Shown here piece by piece: positions 51,729-61,113 of a stretch of DNA of 64,000 nucleotides (position 1 is the first letter of the stretch; each line of letters starts with the position of its first letter). This DNA is from Paractinoplanes toevensis. Lineage in GTDB: Bacteria > Actinomycetota > Actinomycetes > Mycobacteriales > Micromonosporaceae. The position numbers and the translations under genes were made by a program. The notes under the pieces were generated by a model. That model searched no databases. It saw only the letters and a program-made list of their open reading frames with translations, and had not been told where the DNA came from. The stretch spans positions 1-64,000 of the forward strand of contig NZ_BOQN01000014.1 of NCBI RefSeq assembly GCF_018332695.1. Direction: 5' to 3'.

Positions 51729-52397
51729 ATGCGCCCAGACGTTCTGGTCGGTCCGAGCGAGTGGGTGGTCGAGCAGTTCGGCGACAAGGTTGCCGGCGAA
51801 CTGTGGACCCGGGTTCCCGAGGCGTTGAGCACCGCGATCGACCGCGAGGTCAACGCTCACCCCGCTATGACGCAGACCATGGAACGAGTGATCGCGAATC
51901 CGCGATGGCCGCTTCCTTACGAGGAGCTCGTGCTGTTTCTCGGCACGCTCCCCGGCGCAGAGATCATCAGTGTTCCCAAGTCCATCTACCAGCTTGTTGT
52001 GATCAACGGACATGTCGTGGTGCCGTGGTGCTACGGCCAGTCCGCGTTGACGTCCATGCGCGACGTCGAGGTCGGTCGCTCGTTCGGCCGGCTCGCCCGG
52101 GAGCTGCTGCGCCGGTTCGGTCCGCCGTGGCGCCGTTCCCAGGCCGAGACCCCACTCCCGCTCGACGCCGTCGACGAGCGCGAGGTTGCCAAGATCTGTG
52201 CGGCGATCGCGAAGATCGATCCGAAGCCCGAGGTGGTCATCGCCGGCTTTGCCGGGGCGCCGCACCTCGGTCTGCTCCGGGCCTGCCTCGGTGAGATCAA
52301 GTCCACCGACAACGGCCACCTGCTCTGGAGCCACATCGACGACCTGCCGCTCCCGCCGCCAGTCATCCCCCGCCCACGCCGCATGCAATTCCCCTGA
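51729..52397 (+). CDS. Hypothetical protein
   Basis: The 222-residue soluble protein contains DVLVGPSEWVVEQFGDKVAG, and SVPKSIYQLVVINGHVVVPW, then SALTSMRDVEVGRSFGRLAR. The middle part, with PEVVIAGFAGAPHLGLLRAC, resembles an alpha/beta fold with a conserved small-residue loop. No catalytic signature was identified. It is transcribed alone, downstream of the palindromic intergenic region. Function unknown. Confidence 0.75.
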   Translation: MRPDVLVGPSEWVVEQFGDKVAGELWTRVPEALSTAIDREVNAHPAMTQTMERVIANPRWPLPYEELVLFLGTLPGAEIISVPKSIYQLVVINGHVVVPWCYGQSALTSMRDVEVGRSFGRLARELLRRFGPPWRRSQAETPLPLDAVDEREVAKICAAIAKIDPKPEVVIAGFAGAPHLGLLRACLGEIKSTDNGHLLWSHIDDLPLPPPVIPRPRRMQFP

Positions 52398-52609
52398 TCG
52401 GCCCTTCCCCGCAGGCGGGCGACCTTCCCGGCGCCGCCTCGGGGAACGACCAGCCCGCAGGCCGGGCGGTCCGCGATGCAGGTCCCGGTCATCGGCGACC
52501 TGCCACCAGAAACCACACGCGGACCGCGACCGGGCATCCGTCCGGGCCAAGAGCGCCGACGCGGCGCCAACGAAGCCGCCGCGGGCCGGCGAACCCGTTC
52601 TTTCCCGAA

Positions 52610-52703
52610 CCGCTTGGCCGTCTGCGTGTTGGCATGCTTCGCATTTCGGGCCGCTTGGCCGGCTGCGTGTTGGCATGCTTCGCGCTCCGGGCCGCTTGGC
52701 CGG
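52610..52703 (+). repeat. 41-bp tandem repeat (two copies plus partial)
   Basis: Two 41-base units starting CCGCTTGGCC and containing GTGTTGGCATGCTTCGC lie head to tail (52610-52650, 52651-52691), with a partial third from 52692. The gap between 52398 and 52815 otherwise shows no supported gene. It may be part of a structured RNA or a repeat family. Confidence 0.65.
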
Positions 52704-52815
52704 CGGGGCGCCTCGCTTTCTTTGAGCTGCCGGGCCGGCGGATCCACCTCCTCGAAACCCTCCGGGGCGCCTCGCGGTGGAATGGTGGTGGGGGCGGTGT
52801 TGTCGGGAGGCGGGA

Positions 52816-53595
52816 GTGAGTGGGTTGAGGTCGCATGTGGTCACGGGTGGAGGTCGCGGGGTGGGGCGCGCGATCGTCGAGCGGCTGGCGGATGGCGGTG
52901 ACGCCGTGGTGATCGTCGAGTTCGACGAGTCCGCGCTCGACTGGGTCGGTGACCATCCGGCCGGGGAGCGGCTCGTGCCGGTGGTCGGGGACGCCTCGGA
53001 CGAGGCGGTGGCGGGGACGGCGGCCGAGGCGGCCGCCAAGGTCGCGCCGCTGCGGGGGTGGGTCAACAACGCGGCGGTCTTTCGCGACGCCTGGCTGCAC
53101 GAGGTGCCGGCCCGCGAGGTCATCGGCCTGATCGGGCGCAATCTCGACCCGGTGGTGGTGGGGTGCGCCGCGGCGATTCGCCACTTCCGGGCGGCCGGCG
53201 ATGGCGGGGCCATCGTCAACGTCTCGTCGCATCAGGCTCAGCGGGCGGTTCGGGGCGCCTTCGCATACGCGACGGCGAAAGCCGCCATCGAAGGCGTGAC
53301 CCGTGCGCTTGCGGTTGATTACGGGGCTTCGGGCGTACGCGTCAATGCCGTCGCCCTCGGATCGATCGCCACCGACCGCTCGGACGCGCATCTCGCCGGC
53401 CTGGCCGGCGAGGAGCGGGAGCGGTTCGCCCGGGAGATCAGCCTGCTGCAACCGCTCGGCCGGATGGGGCGGACCGCCGAGGTCGCCGATGTGGTGGCGT
53501 TCCTGCTCTCGGACCAGGCGGCGTTCGTCAGCGGCGCGATCATCCCGGTCGACGGCGGCCGGTCGGCGGTGGGGCGCGACCCGGAAGAGGCCTGA
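52816..53595 (+). CDS. SDR-family oxidoreductase
   Basis: This 259-residue short-chain dehydrogenase has the cofactor motif HVVTGGGRGVGRAIVERLAD, NAG-like segment RGWVNNAAVFRDAWLHEV, and active-site AIVNVSSHQ followed by FAYATAKAAIEGVTRALAVD (YxxxK with Tyr and Lys). DGGRSAVG is near the C-terminus. It uses NAD(P) on an unknown alcohol/ketone. The GTG at 52816 has a GGGAGG upstream. Confidence 0.94.
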   Translation: MSGLRSHVVTGGGRGVGRAIVERLADGGDAVVIVEFDESALDWVGDHPAGERLVPVVGDASDEAVAGTAAEAAAKVAPLRGWVNNAAVFRDAWLHEVPAREVIGLIGRNLDPVVVGCAAAIRHFRAAGDGGAIVNVSSHQAQRAVRGAFAYATAKAAIEGVTRALAVDYGASGVRVNAVALGSIATDRSDAHLAGLAGEERERFAREISLLQPLGRMGRTAEVADVVAFLLSDQAAFVSGAIIPVDGGRSAVGRDPEEA

Positions 53596-53671
53596 ACGGC
53601 GGATCACCTGCGGGGGATCTGGCACGGTCGGAAGTACGCGTGCCGGTTGTCATGGGACTATAGTCGTGTGC

Positions 53672-53932
53672 ATGGAAGAGCTGATGCGCCTCGCCGGCGC
53701 ACACGAGGTCAAGCAACTGCTCGGCGTAAGCCGCCAGCGGGTCTATCAGCTGGCCGCCCGATCCGATTTCCCGAAACCGGTGGCCGCCCTCGCGCAGGGC
53801 AAGGTCTGGCTGCTCGGTGACATCGAGCAGTGGCTGGCCGAGCGCCAACTGCTCTTCGGCAAAGGCCGCGGCAAATCCTTCGACCAGGAGGTCCGCGACC
53901 TGAGCGCCGATTATTCGAAAGCCGGTGCCTGA
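53672..53932 (+). CDS. AlpA/excisionase-like HTH protein
   Basis: This 86-residue protein of the helix-turn-helix MerR-type/AlpA fold has HEVKQLLGVSRQRVYQLAAR, then the wing KPVAALAQGKVWLLGDIEQW. Stand-alone members act as phage or element activators and excision factors. The C-terminal tail is charged. No integrase lies nearby. The start ATG 53672 was chosen within a longer frame. It is convergent with the membrane-protein gene. Confidence 0.88.
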   Translation: MEELMRLAGAHEVKQLLGVSRQRVYQLAARSDFPKPVAALAQGKVWLLGDIEQWLAERQLLFGKGRGKSFDQEVRDLSADYSKAGA

Positions 53933-53940
53933 CCCGGCGG

Positions 53941-55437
53941 TCAGCGCGGGAGCAGGTAAGCGGTGGAGAACGGTTCGTGGCGGGCCCGCATGTCGGCGTA
54001 AGCCGTCAGGATCATGGCGGCCCCGATGACGCCGCCCGCGACGGTGAAGAGGGCGGAGATCAGTTCGGCGACGACGGCGGCGCCGGTGCTGACCCCGTCC
54101 GAACCGCCCACGGCCAGGATCGGGCTGGTCAGGAGTGAGTTGACGAAGTTCAGGCCGGCGGCCAGCGCGCCGGTCACGAGCACTCGGCCCAGCGCCGCGC
54201 CGAAATCGGCGTGGAAGAGGGAGAAGGAACGGCCGATCGCGTTACCCCGCTCCAGCAGGACCACCGCGGGCAGGATCGTGAACACGAGGATCAGATAGAT
54301 GCCGGGCAGGATGCAGAAGACCAGCCCGACCAGCACCATGAGGCTGACCGGGATGCTCCAGCCGAGCAGCGCCGGGAAACGCCGCAGCGCGACCATCAGC
54401 GCCTCGCCGACCGACACCGGGCGGCCCGTCGCCTTCTGGACGAGCACCTGCATCGCCGCCAGGCTGCCGATCAGGTCGACCAGGATGGCGACCAGGAAGA
54501 TCGGCGCGATGACGGCGAACGGGCTGAGGAGCGCGTTCCAGTCGATGCTGCCGTTGGTGGCGGCGTCCAGTTCGGTGGTCAGATCGGAGGTGCGCAGGTC
54601 GATCATGATCGACGCGATCATCAGCGGGATGACCGCGACCAGCAGGATCAGGGCAATCGGCAGCCAGGTGCTGCCCACCAGCCGGAAGCTGCGAGACCAC
54701 CAGCCGGAGAAATCGCTGCTGACCAGCGGGTCCTCGGGGCCGGCGTAGTAGGAGGCGGGAAGCTGACCGGGCATCTGCGGCGGCCCATAGCCGGGGACGC
54801 CGTATCCGGGCGGCGGACCGTATCCGGGCGGCGGACCGTATCCGGGCGGCGGACCGTATCCGGGCGGCGGGGTGTATCCGGGTTGCTGACCGTAGGGGTA
54901 GGAGCCTGGGGGCAGGCCGTATGGCGGTGGCGGCTGGTAAGCCGCCGGGCGCGGGTACGGCGAGCCGTCGGCGGGTCCCTGACCCGGCAACTCGCCGGTC
55001 TGCGGCGCGGTCCACGGGTTGGGCGCTTCGCCACCGGGCTGGGGCGCGGTCCATGGATTGGGCGTCTGGCCGGGCTGCGGGGCCGCCCACGGGTTGGGTG
55101 CCTCGGCTCCGGGCTGGGGCGTGGCCCAGGGTTCGGGCTGGTGGTGTCTCCATGAGCCGGTCGCATTGCCCCACGGGTCGACCGGAGCCGGCGGTGCGAG
55201 CGGATCCCCGGACGCCGGGGCCGCCAGCGGGTCAGCCGTCGCCGGTGCCTGCGCGGCATAACCGGACGCGGCCGGGTCGTTTGCCGGGGCTGGGTCGGCG
55301 GCGGCCGGGTTGTCCGAGGTCGCGGGGTCGGCGACGGCCGGAGTTGCGGGGCCGGGCGGAGTGGGCGACTTGGCAGTGGGCGGCGGGGGAGCCGGAGGCT
55401 GCTGGTCGTCGGGGGTGCCGGGTGGGTTCTCGCTCAC
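53941..55437 (-). CDS. Proline-rich multi-TM membrane protein
   Basis: The 498-residue protein has about 230 N-terminal residues rich in Pro/Ala/Gln/Gly (PPGYGPPPGYG repeats, coded by 18-bp tandem units at 54801-54872). They are followed by a domain of six or more membrane segments (LPIALILLVAVIPLMIASIM, VIAPIFLVAILVDLIGSLAA). The membrane part, including EALMVALRRFPALLGWSIPV and AVVLLERGNAIGRSFSLFHA, resembles the glycerophosphodiester phosphodiesterase membrane-domain-type proteins. GTG 55437 is the favoured start. Function unknown; possibly cell-envelope related. Confidence 0.85.
   Translation of the reverse strand: MSENPPGTPDDQQPPAPPPPTAKSPTPPGPATPAVADPATSDNPAAADPAPANDPAASGYAAQAPATADPLAAPASGDPLAPPAPVDPWGNATGSWRHHQPEPWATPQPGAEAPNPWAAPQPGQTPNPWTAPQPGGEAPNPWTAPQTGELPGQGPADGSPYPRPAAYQPPPPYGLPPGSYPYGQQPGYTPPPGYGPPPGYGPPPGYGPPPGYGVPGYGPPQMPGQLPASYYAGPEDPLVSSDFSGWWSRSFRLVGSTWLPIALILLVAVIPLMIASIMIDLRTSDLTTELDAATNGSIDWNALLSPFAVIAPIFLVAILVDLIGSLAAMQVLVQKATGRPVSVGEALMVALRRFPALLGWSIPVSLMVLVGLVFCILPGIYLILVFTILPAVVLLERGNAIGRSFSLFHADFGAALGRVLVTGALAAGLNFVNSLLTSPILAVGGSDGVSTGAAVVAELISALFTVAGGVIGAAMILTAYADMRARHEPFSTAYLLPR
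54801..54872 (-). repeat. Four 18-bp tandem repeats coding PPGYG
   Basis: Four head-to-tail units beginning CGTATCCGGGCGGCGGAC encode PPPGYG blocks in the proline-rich membrane protein. Low-complexity coding repeat that may vary in number between strains. Confidence 0.85.
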
Positions 55438-55607
55438 GTCGTCCCGCTCTCGCATCAAGATCAGCGGCGCCACCTTAGCGGGTGGGGCGCCGTTGCGCTG
55501 TCCGCGCCTCGGTCAAAGCCCAAGGCTAGAGGCGTCGCGCGACCCGCCGGGCGGCGCCCGGGTGCACGCGGCATGCGGGCGCGACACCGCGGCCTAGAAT
55601 TCGGAGG

Positions 55608-58600
55608 ATGGCTGAGCTTGAGTCGCCCACGACGATCCGGGATCGGGCCGTCGCAGTCGCCGACTACCTTCTCGCCGTCCGCGCCCAGATGGAGCGCCCC
55701 GCCCGCACCCTGCCCAACGACGCCCACCGGCTGGACGCGCTGCCCGATCATCCGGCCTGTCAGGCCGGGCCGGCCGCCGACGGCACCTCCTGGCTGCGTG
55801 TCGGACTTCCCGAGCTTCCGCCGCCGGTCGCGGTGCCCGCGGCGCTGCGTCGCCGCCTGCGCGGCGACGTAACCGCCATCGCCGAGCCGATCCAGGCCGG
55901 GGGCGCGCCGGCCGGTTCGACCAGAGCCGGCCGGACGGGCGCCGGTTCGATCCAGGCCGATGGAGGGCCGGCGGGCACGGGCCGATCCGGCGAAGCGCCG
56001 GCCGGGTCATCTCAGATCGACCGACTTTCCGCTCGGCCAGGCCAAGCCGACGGAGTCTCCATCCGCCCCGGCCAGGCCGACGGAGTCTCTGCCGGGCCGG
56101 GCCAGGCTGCCGGGCCGGGCCAGGCTGCCGGGCCGGGCCAGGCTGCCGGACCGGGCCAGGCTGCCGGACCGGGCCACGCTGGTGGATCCGGCCAGGCTGC
56201 CGGGCCGGGCCAGTCTGGAGGGTCCGGCCAAGCTGGTGGGTCCGGCCAAGCTGGTGGGTCCGGCCAAGCTGGTGGGTCCGGCCCGGCTGGTGGGTCGGGC
56301 CCGGCTGGTGGGTCGGGCCAGGGGGACGGTGGCGGCGCGGATGAGTTCGAGAGTTGGCGGGATCGGGTCTGGCGGCCCTGGGCCTATGCGACCGGCGAGG
56401 CTGAGAAGACTCGGGTGCTGCATCGGCAGCTGTTCGATCTGATGCATCAGGTCGACATGTCGGCGGCGACCACCGAGCTGGTCTGGGGGCATGGCCTGCT
56501 GGACACCACGATCAACGGTGAGCGGGTGCGTTACCCGCTGATCGCCACCCCGGTGCTGATCGATTATGAACCGGACACCTCCCTGGTCACCGTCTCTCCG
56601 GCGGGGCCGTCGCGGCTGCAGACCGACGCGCTCACCGGCCTCGACGAGCGGTACCTCGCGCAGCTGCTTGCGCTGGCCGGGCCGGCCGGCACCCTCGAGG
56701 TCGATCTCTGGAACGACCTCGAGCGGCGGGAACTGTTCGAGCGGGCGATGGGTCGGCTCGGCTATGACCGGGTCGTCACCGATGGGCGCACCGAGACCAC
56801 CAGACCGCACATCGCCGACGTCGGAGTCCTTTTTGCCCGGCCCAAGCAGCGACAGTTGCGGGGCTTCCTGGAAAATCTGCGTGACCGGCTGCTGGCCGGG
56901 GACACGACGAGCATCGGTGCGCTGTCGGCGATCGTGGCGCACGAGCCGTCGAAACTGCGCATGCCGGACGACCGGCCGGAGGAGTGGCGGCGGGTGGGCG
57001 AGCGCCTGCTCATGCCGCTGCCGACGAACGAGGCGCAGGAGTCGATCGCCCGCCGGCTCGCCCAGCACCGGAACGTCGCGGTGCAGGGTCCGCCGGGCAC
57101 CGGCAAGACGCACACGATCCGCAACCTGATCTGCCATCTGATGGCGAACGGCAAGCGGGTGCTGGTGGTGGCGCAGAAGGAAGATCCGCTGCGGGTGCTG
57201 CGGGACGGCCTGCCGGAGGGCATCCGGGCGCTGTGCCTGGCGGTGCTGGGCCGCACCACCGACCAGCTGGTGCAGCTTCAGCTGGCGGCGCGGGAGCTGG
57301 CCGACCGGGCGGCCACCCTGGACAAGGAGGCCGAGGCCCGCCGGGTGGAGCGGCTGACCGGGTTGCTGGAGGAAGCCGAGCGGGAGCTGGCGACGACCCT
57401 GGGCGGGTTGCGGGCGATCGCCGAGAACGAGGCGGTCACCTATCCGATCGACGGCGTGCCGATGACGCCGGTCGAGGTGGGTGCCTGGTTGCGGGAGCGG
57501 GCTACCGCGCACGGCGGCATCCCGGATCCGCTGGTGAGCGGTCCGCCGTTGTCCGGCGAGGAGTTCGCGACGCTGCTGGAACTGGCCGCCGGGCTGTCGC
57601 CGGCGGACCGGCGGGCCGCGTTGCGGCCGCTGCCGGAGACGGCGGATCTGCCGGAGGCGGCCGAGGCGGCCCGCTTGCGCGCGGAGCGGGAAACGCTGGC
57701 CGGGCGGGTGGCCGGGCTTGCTGCCCGAGGTCTGGCTGTCGATGAGGTACGCCGTGGTCCGGCGAAGACCGATGTCGGCGACGGCGAACCTGTCCAGGGT
57801 CACGACCCGGCCCACGCCGCTGATCCGGCCGTCGAGTTCGGGCGGTCGCGCGCGGCGGGACCGGGTCGGGTGGCTGATCCGGCTGCTGAGCTCGGGCGGG
57901 TGCGGGCGGACGTGCGGGAGGCGCTGACCTGGCTGCGTCGGCGGGAGGGTGGCTGGACCGACCGGCTCGGGCGGCTGCTGAACGATCCGCACTGGCGGGC
58001 GGTCTGGGGCGACCACGTATCCGCGACCGAGACGCTCCTGGCTGAGCTGGCCGCGCTGACCAGGGAGTTGGCGGGGCATCGGGTGACCGTGCCGGAGTCC
58101 TTCGCCGGCGAGCCGAAACGCCTGCTCGCGCAGCTGGCCGAGGTGCGGCAGCGATTCCGGACCGGACGCGGGCTCAGCCGGCTGTTGCAGGCCGGTCTGT
58201 GGAAGCTGGCCGACGAGGTCCGGGTGGATGGGGAGCCGCTGCGCACCACTGAGGACGTCGACGTGGTGGCGGCCTGGGTGCGGCGCCAGCAGGCCCGGCG
58301 GCGGCTGGGCGGGCACTGGTCGGAGTGGATCGACCGGCTGTCGATCCCCGCCCCGGGCGGGGACCCGGAGATCTGGGCGGGCACGTTACTGGCCGAGGCG
58401 GGTCAGTCGCTGGATTGGGACGTACGCCATTGGCCGGTGCTCGCCGAACGGCTCGGTCACCTCGTACCGCAGCTTGATCTTGATCTTGATCCGGCCGCCC
58501 TGGCCGAGGTCGAGGAGTTGCTCGACGCCGCGCCGGTGGTGTTCGAATTCGATGCGCTCGTCGCGGCGGAGGCCGAGGTGGTCGCCCGGCTCGCGCCGTG

Positions 58601-61103
58601 GCCGAGGCTCGCCGAGGCCTGGGCGACGCTGTCCGGCTGGGACGCCGAACTGGCCGAGGTGCGTCGCCTCGCCGCCCTGCGCCCGGCCGCGGAACGCTGC
58701 GCCGAACTGCGGGATCAGCTCGCCGAGGAGGCGCCGGAGTGGGCCGCCGCGATCGACGGCGGACGGGTGCCGGCGGTCTCCGGCCAGGCCTGCCTGGACG
58801 CGTGGGCGTGGCGGCGGGCGCAGACCTGGTTCGACGACGTGATCGGCAGCGTCGACCCGGCGGTGCTGGCCAAGCGGGTGGAGAACGCCCGGGAGAAGAT
58901 CCGCCGGCGGACCGCCGACCTGGTGGTGGCGTCGGCGTGGCTGGAGGTCGCGCGCAGTCTCGACGACCGGCGTAAGGCGGCGCTCGCCGACTGGACGACC
59001 GCGCTTCGCAAGATCGGCAAGGGCACCGGGCGCACCGCGGCGGCGTGGCAGGCGCACGCGCAGCGGCACATGGAGTCGGCGGTCGAGGCCGTGCCGGTGT
59101 GGGTCATGTCGGTGGACCGGGCGATCGAGCAGTTCGCCGGCGGTGCCCACTTCGATGTGGTGATCGTGGACGAGGCGTCCCAGGCCGATCTGTTCGCCCT
59201 GCCGGTGTTGTCGCTGGCCGATCGGGCCGTGGTGGTCGGTGACGATCAGCAGATCGGGCCGCAGCTGGGGTTCGTCGGGTCGGTGACCGGCCTGATCCAC
59301 AGCCATCTGGACGACGTGCCGTCGGCCGAGCACTTCGACCCGGAGTCGTCGCTGTACGACCACGCGGTGCGCCGGTCGCCGGAGCGGATCCTGCTGACCG
59401 AGCATTTCCGCTGCGTGCCGCAGATCATCGAGTTCTCGTCGCGGCACTACTACGACGGCAAGATCATGCCGTTGCGGGCGGACCGGCCGTCCCTCGCGCC
59501 GATCCGCACGGTGTTCCTCGGTGACGGGGTGCGGCAGTCGCTGTCCGGGTTCGGCGACGTCAACGTGGCCGAGGCGTCGGCGCTGGTCGCCCAGGTGGCG
59601 GCGATCGTGCGGGACCCGGCCTACGCGGGGAAGACGCTCGGCGTGATCTCCCTGCTCAGCACCAGCGGGCAGGCCGGTTACCTGCTGCACCTCCTGCGCG
59701 AGGAGATCGGCGAGGACGAGATTCAGGCCCGTCGGCTGCGGGTCGGTGACGCCTACACCTTCCAGGGTGACGAACGGGACGTCGTGCTGGTGTCCATGGT
59801 GGTGTCGGACAACGACGCTCGGGTGGCCGCGTTCACCAAGCGGGAGTACCACCGGCGGATCAACGTGGCCGCGTCGCGAGCCCGTGACCAGCTGTGGATC
59901 TTCCACTCGGTGCGGGCGTCGTCCCTGCTCGCCGACGATGCCCGGGCGCTGCTGCTGACGTACGCCGCAAATGTTTTTGATGTGGAGAGCCCGGCCGACC
60001 TGGCCCGTTGTGAGAGCGACTTCGAACGGGACGTGTTCAAGCGGCTCACCGCGCGTGGGTTCCGCCCGGTGCCGCAGTTCCGGATCGGTGCGTATCGGAT
60101 CGACTTCGTGCTCAATGCCCCGGACGGGCGGCGGCTGGCGATCGAGTGCGACGGCGACACCTACCACGGGCCGGAGCAGTGGGAGAGCGACATGCGCCGG
60201 CAGGCCGTTCTCGAACGGGTCGGGAACTGCGTGTTCGTCCGCATCCGGGGCAGCATCTTCGCCCGGGAACCGGATGCCGCGATGCGGCCGGTCTGGCAGC
60301 GGATCGAGGAGTTGTCGATCGTGCCGGTGCCGCGCCGGACCGTTCTCGAGGTGGGGCAGTGGCAGGGGTCGGGGTCGCCGACCGCTCGTCGTCTCGTCGC
60401 CGGAGCGGCGGAGCTGGTCACGCTCGTGCCGGGGGACCGGCGGGTGCGGGTGCCCATTCCCGACGAACCGCCGTCGACGGAGCTTCTCGCCCGCAATCTG
60501 GCGGCGGTGCGGGCGGCCGTCACCGATCCTCCGGTGGTGACCGTCGGCGGGGACTGCGGTGTCGAGGTGGCGCCGATCGAGGCGGCCCTGGCGGCGCACG
60601 GCGACGGCCTGGTCGTGGTGTGGTTCGACGCGCACGCCGACCTGAACACGGTCGAGTCGTCGCCGTCCGGAGCCTTCCACGGGATGGTGCTGCGCACGCT
60701 GCTGGGGGACGGGCCGGCGGCGCTGCTGCCGCACCGGGTCCTGCAGCCGTCGCAGGTGGTGCTGGCCGGGGTGCGGGCCCTCGACCCGGCCGAGAAGGAG
60801 TACATCTCGGACCGGGACATCTCGATCGTCGAGCGCCTGGCCGATCTGCCGGACTCGGTGGGCCCGGCGACCGCGGTGTACATCCACATCGACCTCGACG
60901 TCCTGGACCCGGAGGTGTTCGCCTCGGTCGGTGCGCCGGAGCCGGACGGCGTGACCCCGGCGCAGCTGGTGAACGCCGTGCGGGCACTGACCGACCGCTA
61001 TCCGCTGGCCGGGCTGGGCATCACCGAGTACGAACCGGCCCGGGCGAGTGACCGGGCCGTGCTGGCCGAGTTGATTCCCGCGCTGCTGGCCAGGGCTCGA
61101 TAG
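55608..61103 (+). CDS. SF1 helicase - DUF559 nuclease - arginase-like fusion
   Basis: The 1831-residue protein has a low-complexity linker at about 161-240 (GPGQAA-type repeats). The SF1 helicase has Walker A GPPGTGKTHTIRNLICHLMA near residue 494, Walker B VVIVDEASQADLFALPVLSL near 1185 and late motifs FQGDERDVVLVSMVVSDN and RRINVAASRARDQLWIF. A DUF559/Vsr-like endonuclease is at about 1466-1570 (FRIGAYRIDFVLNAPDGRRL, then AIECDGDTYHG). From about 1572 an arginase-family domain follows in frame, with VVTVGGDCGVEVAPIEAALA, VVWFDAHADLN and YIHIDLDVLDPEVF. A stop codon between helicase and arginase is absent. Confidence 0.85.
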   Translation: MAELESPTTIRDRAVAVADYLLAVRAQMERPARTLPNDAHRLDALPDHPACQAGPAADGTSWLRVGLPELPPPVAVPAALRRRLRGDVTAIAEPIQAGGAPAGSTRAGRTGAGSIQADGGPAGTGRSGEAPAGSSQIDRLSARPGQADGVSIRPGQADGVSAGPGQAAGPGQAAGPGQAAGPGQAAGPGHAGGSGQAAGPGQSGGSGQAGGSGQAGGSGQAGGSGPAGGSGPAGGSGQGDGGGADEFESWRDRVWRPWAYATGEAEKTRVLHRQLFDLMHQVDMSAATTELVWGHGLLDTTINGERVRYPLIATPVLIDYEPDTSLVTVSPAGPSRLQTDALTGLDERYLAQLLALAGPAGTLEVDLWNDLERRELFERAMGRLGYDRVVTDGRTETTRPHIADVGVLFARPKQRQLRGFLENLRDRLLAGDTTSIGALSAIVAHEPSKLRMPDDRPEEWRRVGERLLMPLPTNEAQESIARRLAQHRNVAVQGPPGTGKTHTIRNLICHLMANGKRVLVVAQKEDPLRVLRDGLPEGIRALCLAVLGRTTDQLVQLQLAARELADRAATLDKEAEARRVERLTGLLEEAERELATTLGGLRAIAENEAVTYPIDGVPMTPVEVGAWLRERATAHGGIPDPLVSGPPLSGEEFATLLELAAGLSPADRRAALRPLPETADLPEAAEAARLRAERETLAGRVAGLAARGLAVDEVRRGPAKTDVGDGEPVQGHDPAHAADPAVEFGRSRAAGPGRVADPAAELGRVRADVREALTWLRRREGGWTDRLGRLLNDPHWRAVWGDHVSATETLLAELAALTRELAGHRVTVPESFAGEPKRLLAQLAEVRQRFRTGRGLSRLLQAGLWKLADEVRVDGEPLRTTEDVDVVAAWVRRQQARRRLGGHWSEWIDRLSIPAPGGDPEIWAGTLLAEAGQSLDWDVRHWPVLAERLGHLVPQLDLDLDPAALAEVEELLDAAPVVFEFDALVAAEAEVVARLAPWPRLAEAWATLSGWDAELAEVRRLAALRPAAERCAELRDQLAEEAPEWAAAIDGGRVPAVSGQACLDAWAWRRAQTWFDDVIGSVDPAVLAKRVENAREKIRRRTADLVVASAWLEVARSLDDRRKAALADWTTALRKIGKGTGRTAAAWQAHAQRHMESAVEAVPVWVMSVDRAIEQFAGGAHFDVVIVDEASQADLFALPVLSLADRAVVVGDDQQIGPQLGFVGSVTGLIHSHLDDVPSAEHFDPESSLYDHAVRRSPERILLTEHFRCVPQIIEFSSRHYYDGKIMPLRADRPSLAPIRTVFLGDGVRQSLSGFGDVNVAEASALVAQVAAIVRDPAYAGKTLGVISLLSTSGQAGYLLHLLREEIGEDEIQARRLRVGDAYTFQGDERDVVLVSMVVSDNDARVAAFTKREYHRRINVAASRARDQLWIFHSVRASSLLADDARALLLTYAANVFDVESPADLARCESDFERDVFKRLTARGFRPVPQFRIGAYRIDFVLNAPDGRRLAIECDGDTYHGPEQWESDMRRQAVLERVGNCVFVRIRGSIFAREPDAAMRPVWQRIEELSIVPVPRRTVLEVGQWQGSGSPTARRLVAGAAELVTLVPGDRRVRVPIPDEPPSTELLARNLAAVRAAVTDPPVVTVGGDCGVEVAPIEAALAAHGDGLVVVWFDAHADLNTVESSPSGAFHGMVLRTLLGDGPAALLPHRVLQPSQVVLAGVRALDPAEKEYISDRDISIVERLADLPDSVGPATAVYIHIDLDVLDPEVFASVGAPEPDGVTPAQLVNAVRALTDRYPLAGLGITEYEPARASDRAVLAELIPALLARAR
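56090..56325 (+). repeat. 18-bp tandem repeats coding the GPGQAA linker
   Basis: About twelve or thirteen units of about 18 bases, related to GGGCCGGGCCAGGCTGCC, encode the flexible linker of the giant helicase. The repeats drift from the GPGQAA to the GGSGQA form along the array. The array is likely unstable in copy number. Confidence 0.85.
60321..61103 (+). other. Possible independent arginase-family reading unit inside the fusion
   Basis: GTG at 60321, in the same frame as the helicase, is preceded by GAGGAG with nine bases spacing. Translation from here would give a 260-residue arginase/agmatinase-like protein, the normal family length. Metal ligands DAHAD and DLDVLDP are present; the usual His of the GGDH motif is Cys (GGDC), as in other actinobacterial members I recall. 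It could be made in addition to the fusion. Confidence 0.55.
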
Positions 61104-61113
61104 ATTGACCGCC

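Noticed and set aside
54801..54872. 18-bp repeats as a CRISPR or regulatory array
   Set aside because: They are perfect multiples of codons in the membrane-protein gene and have no spacers.
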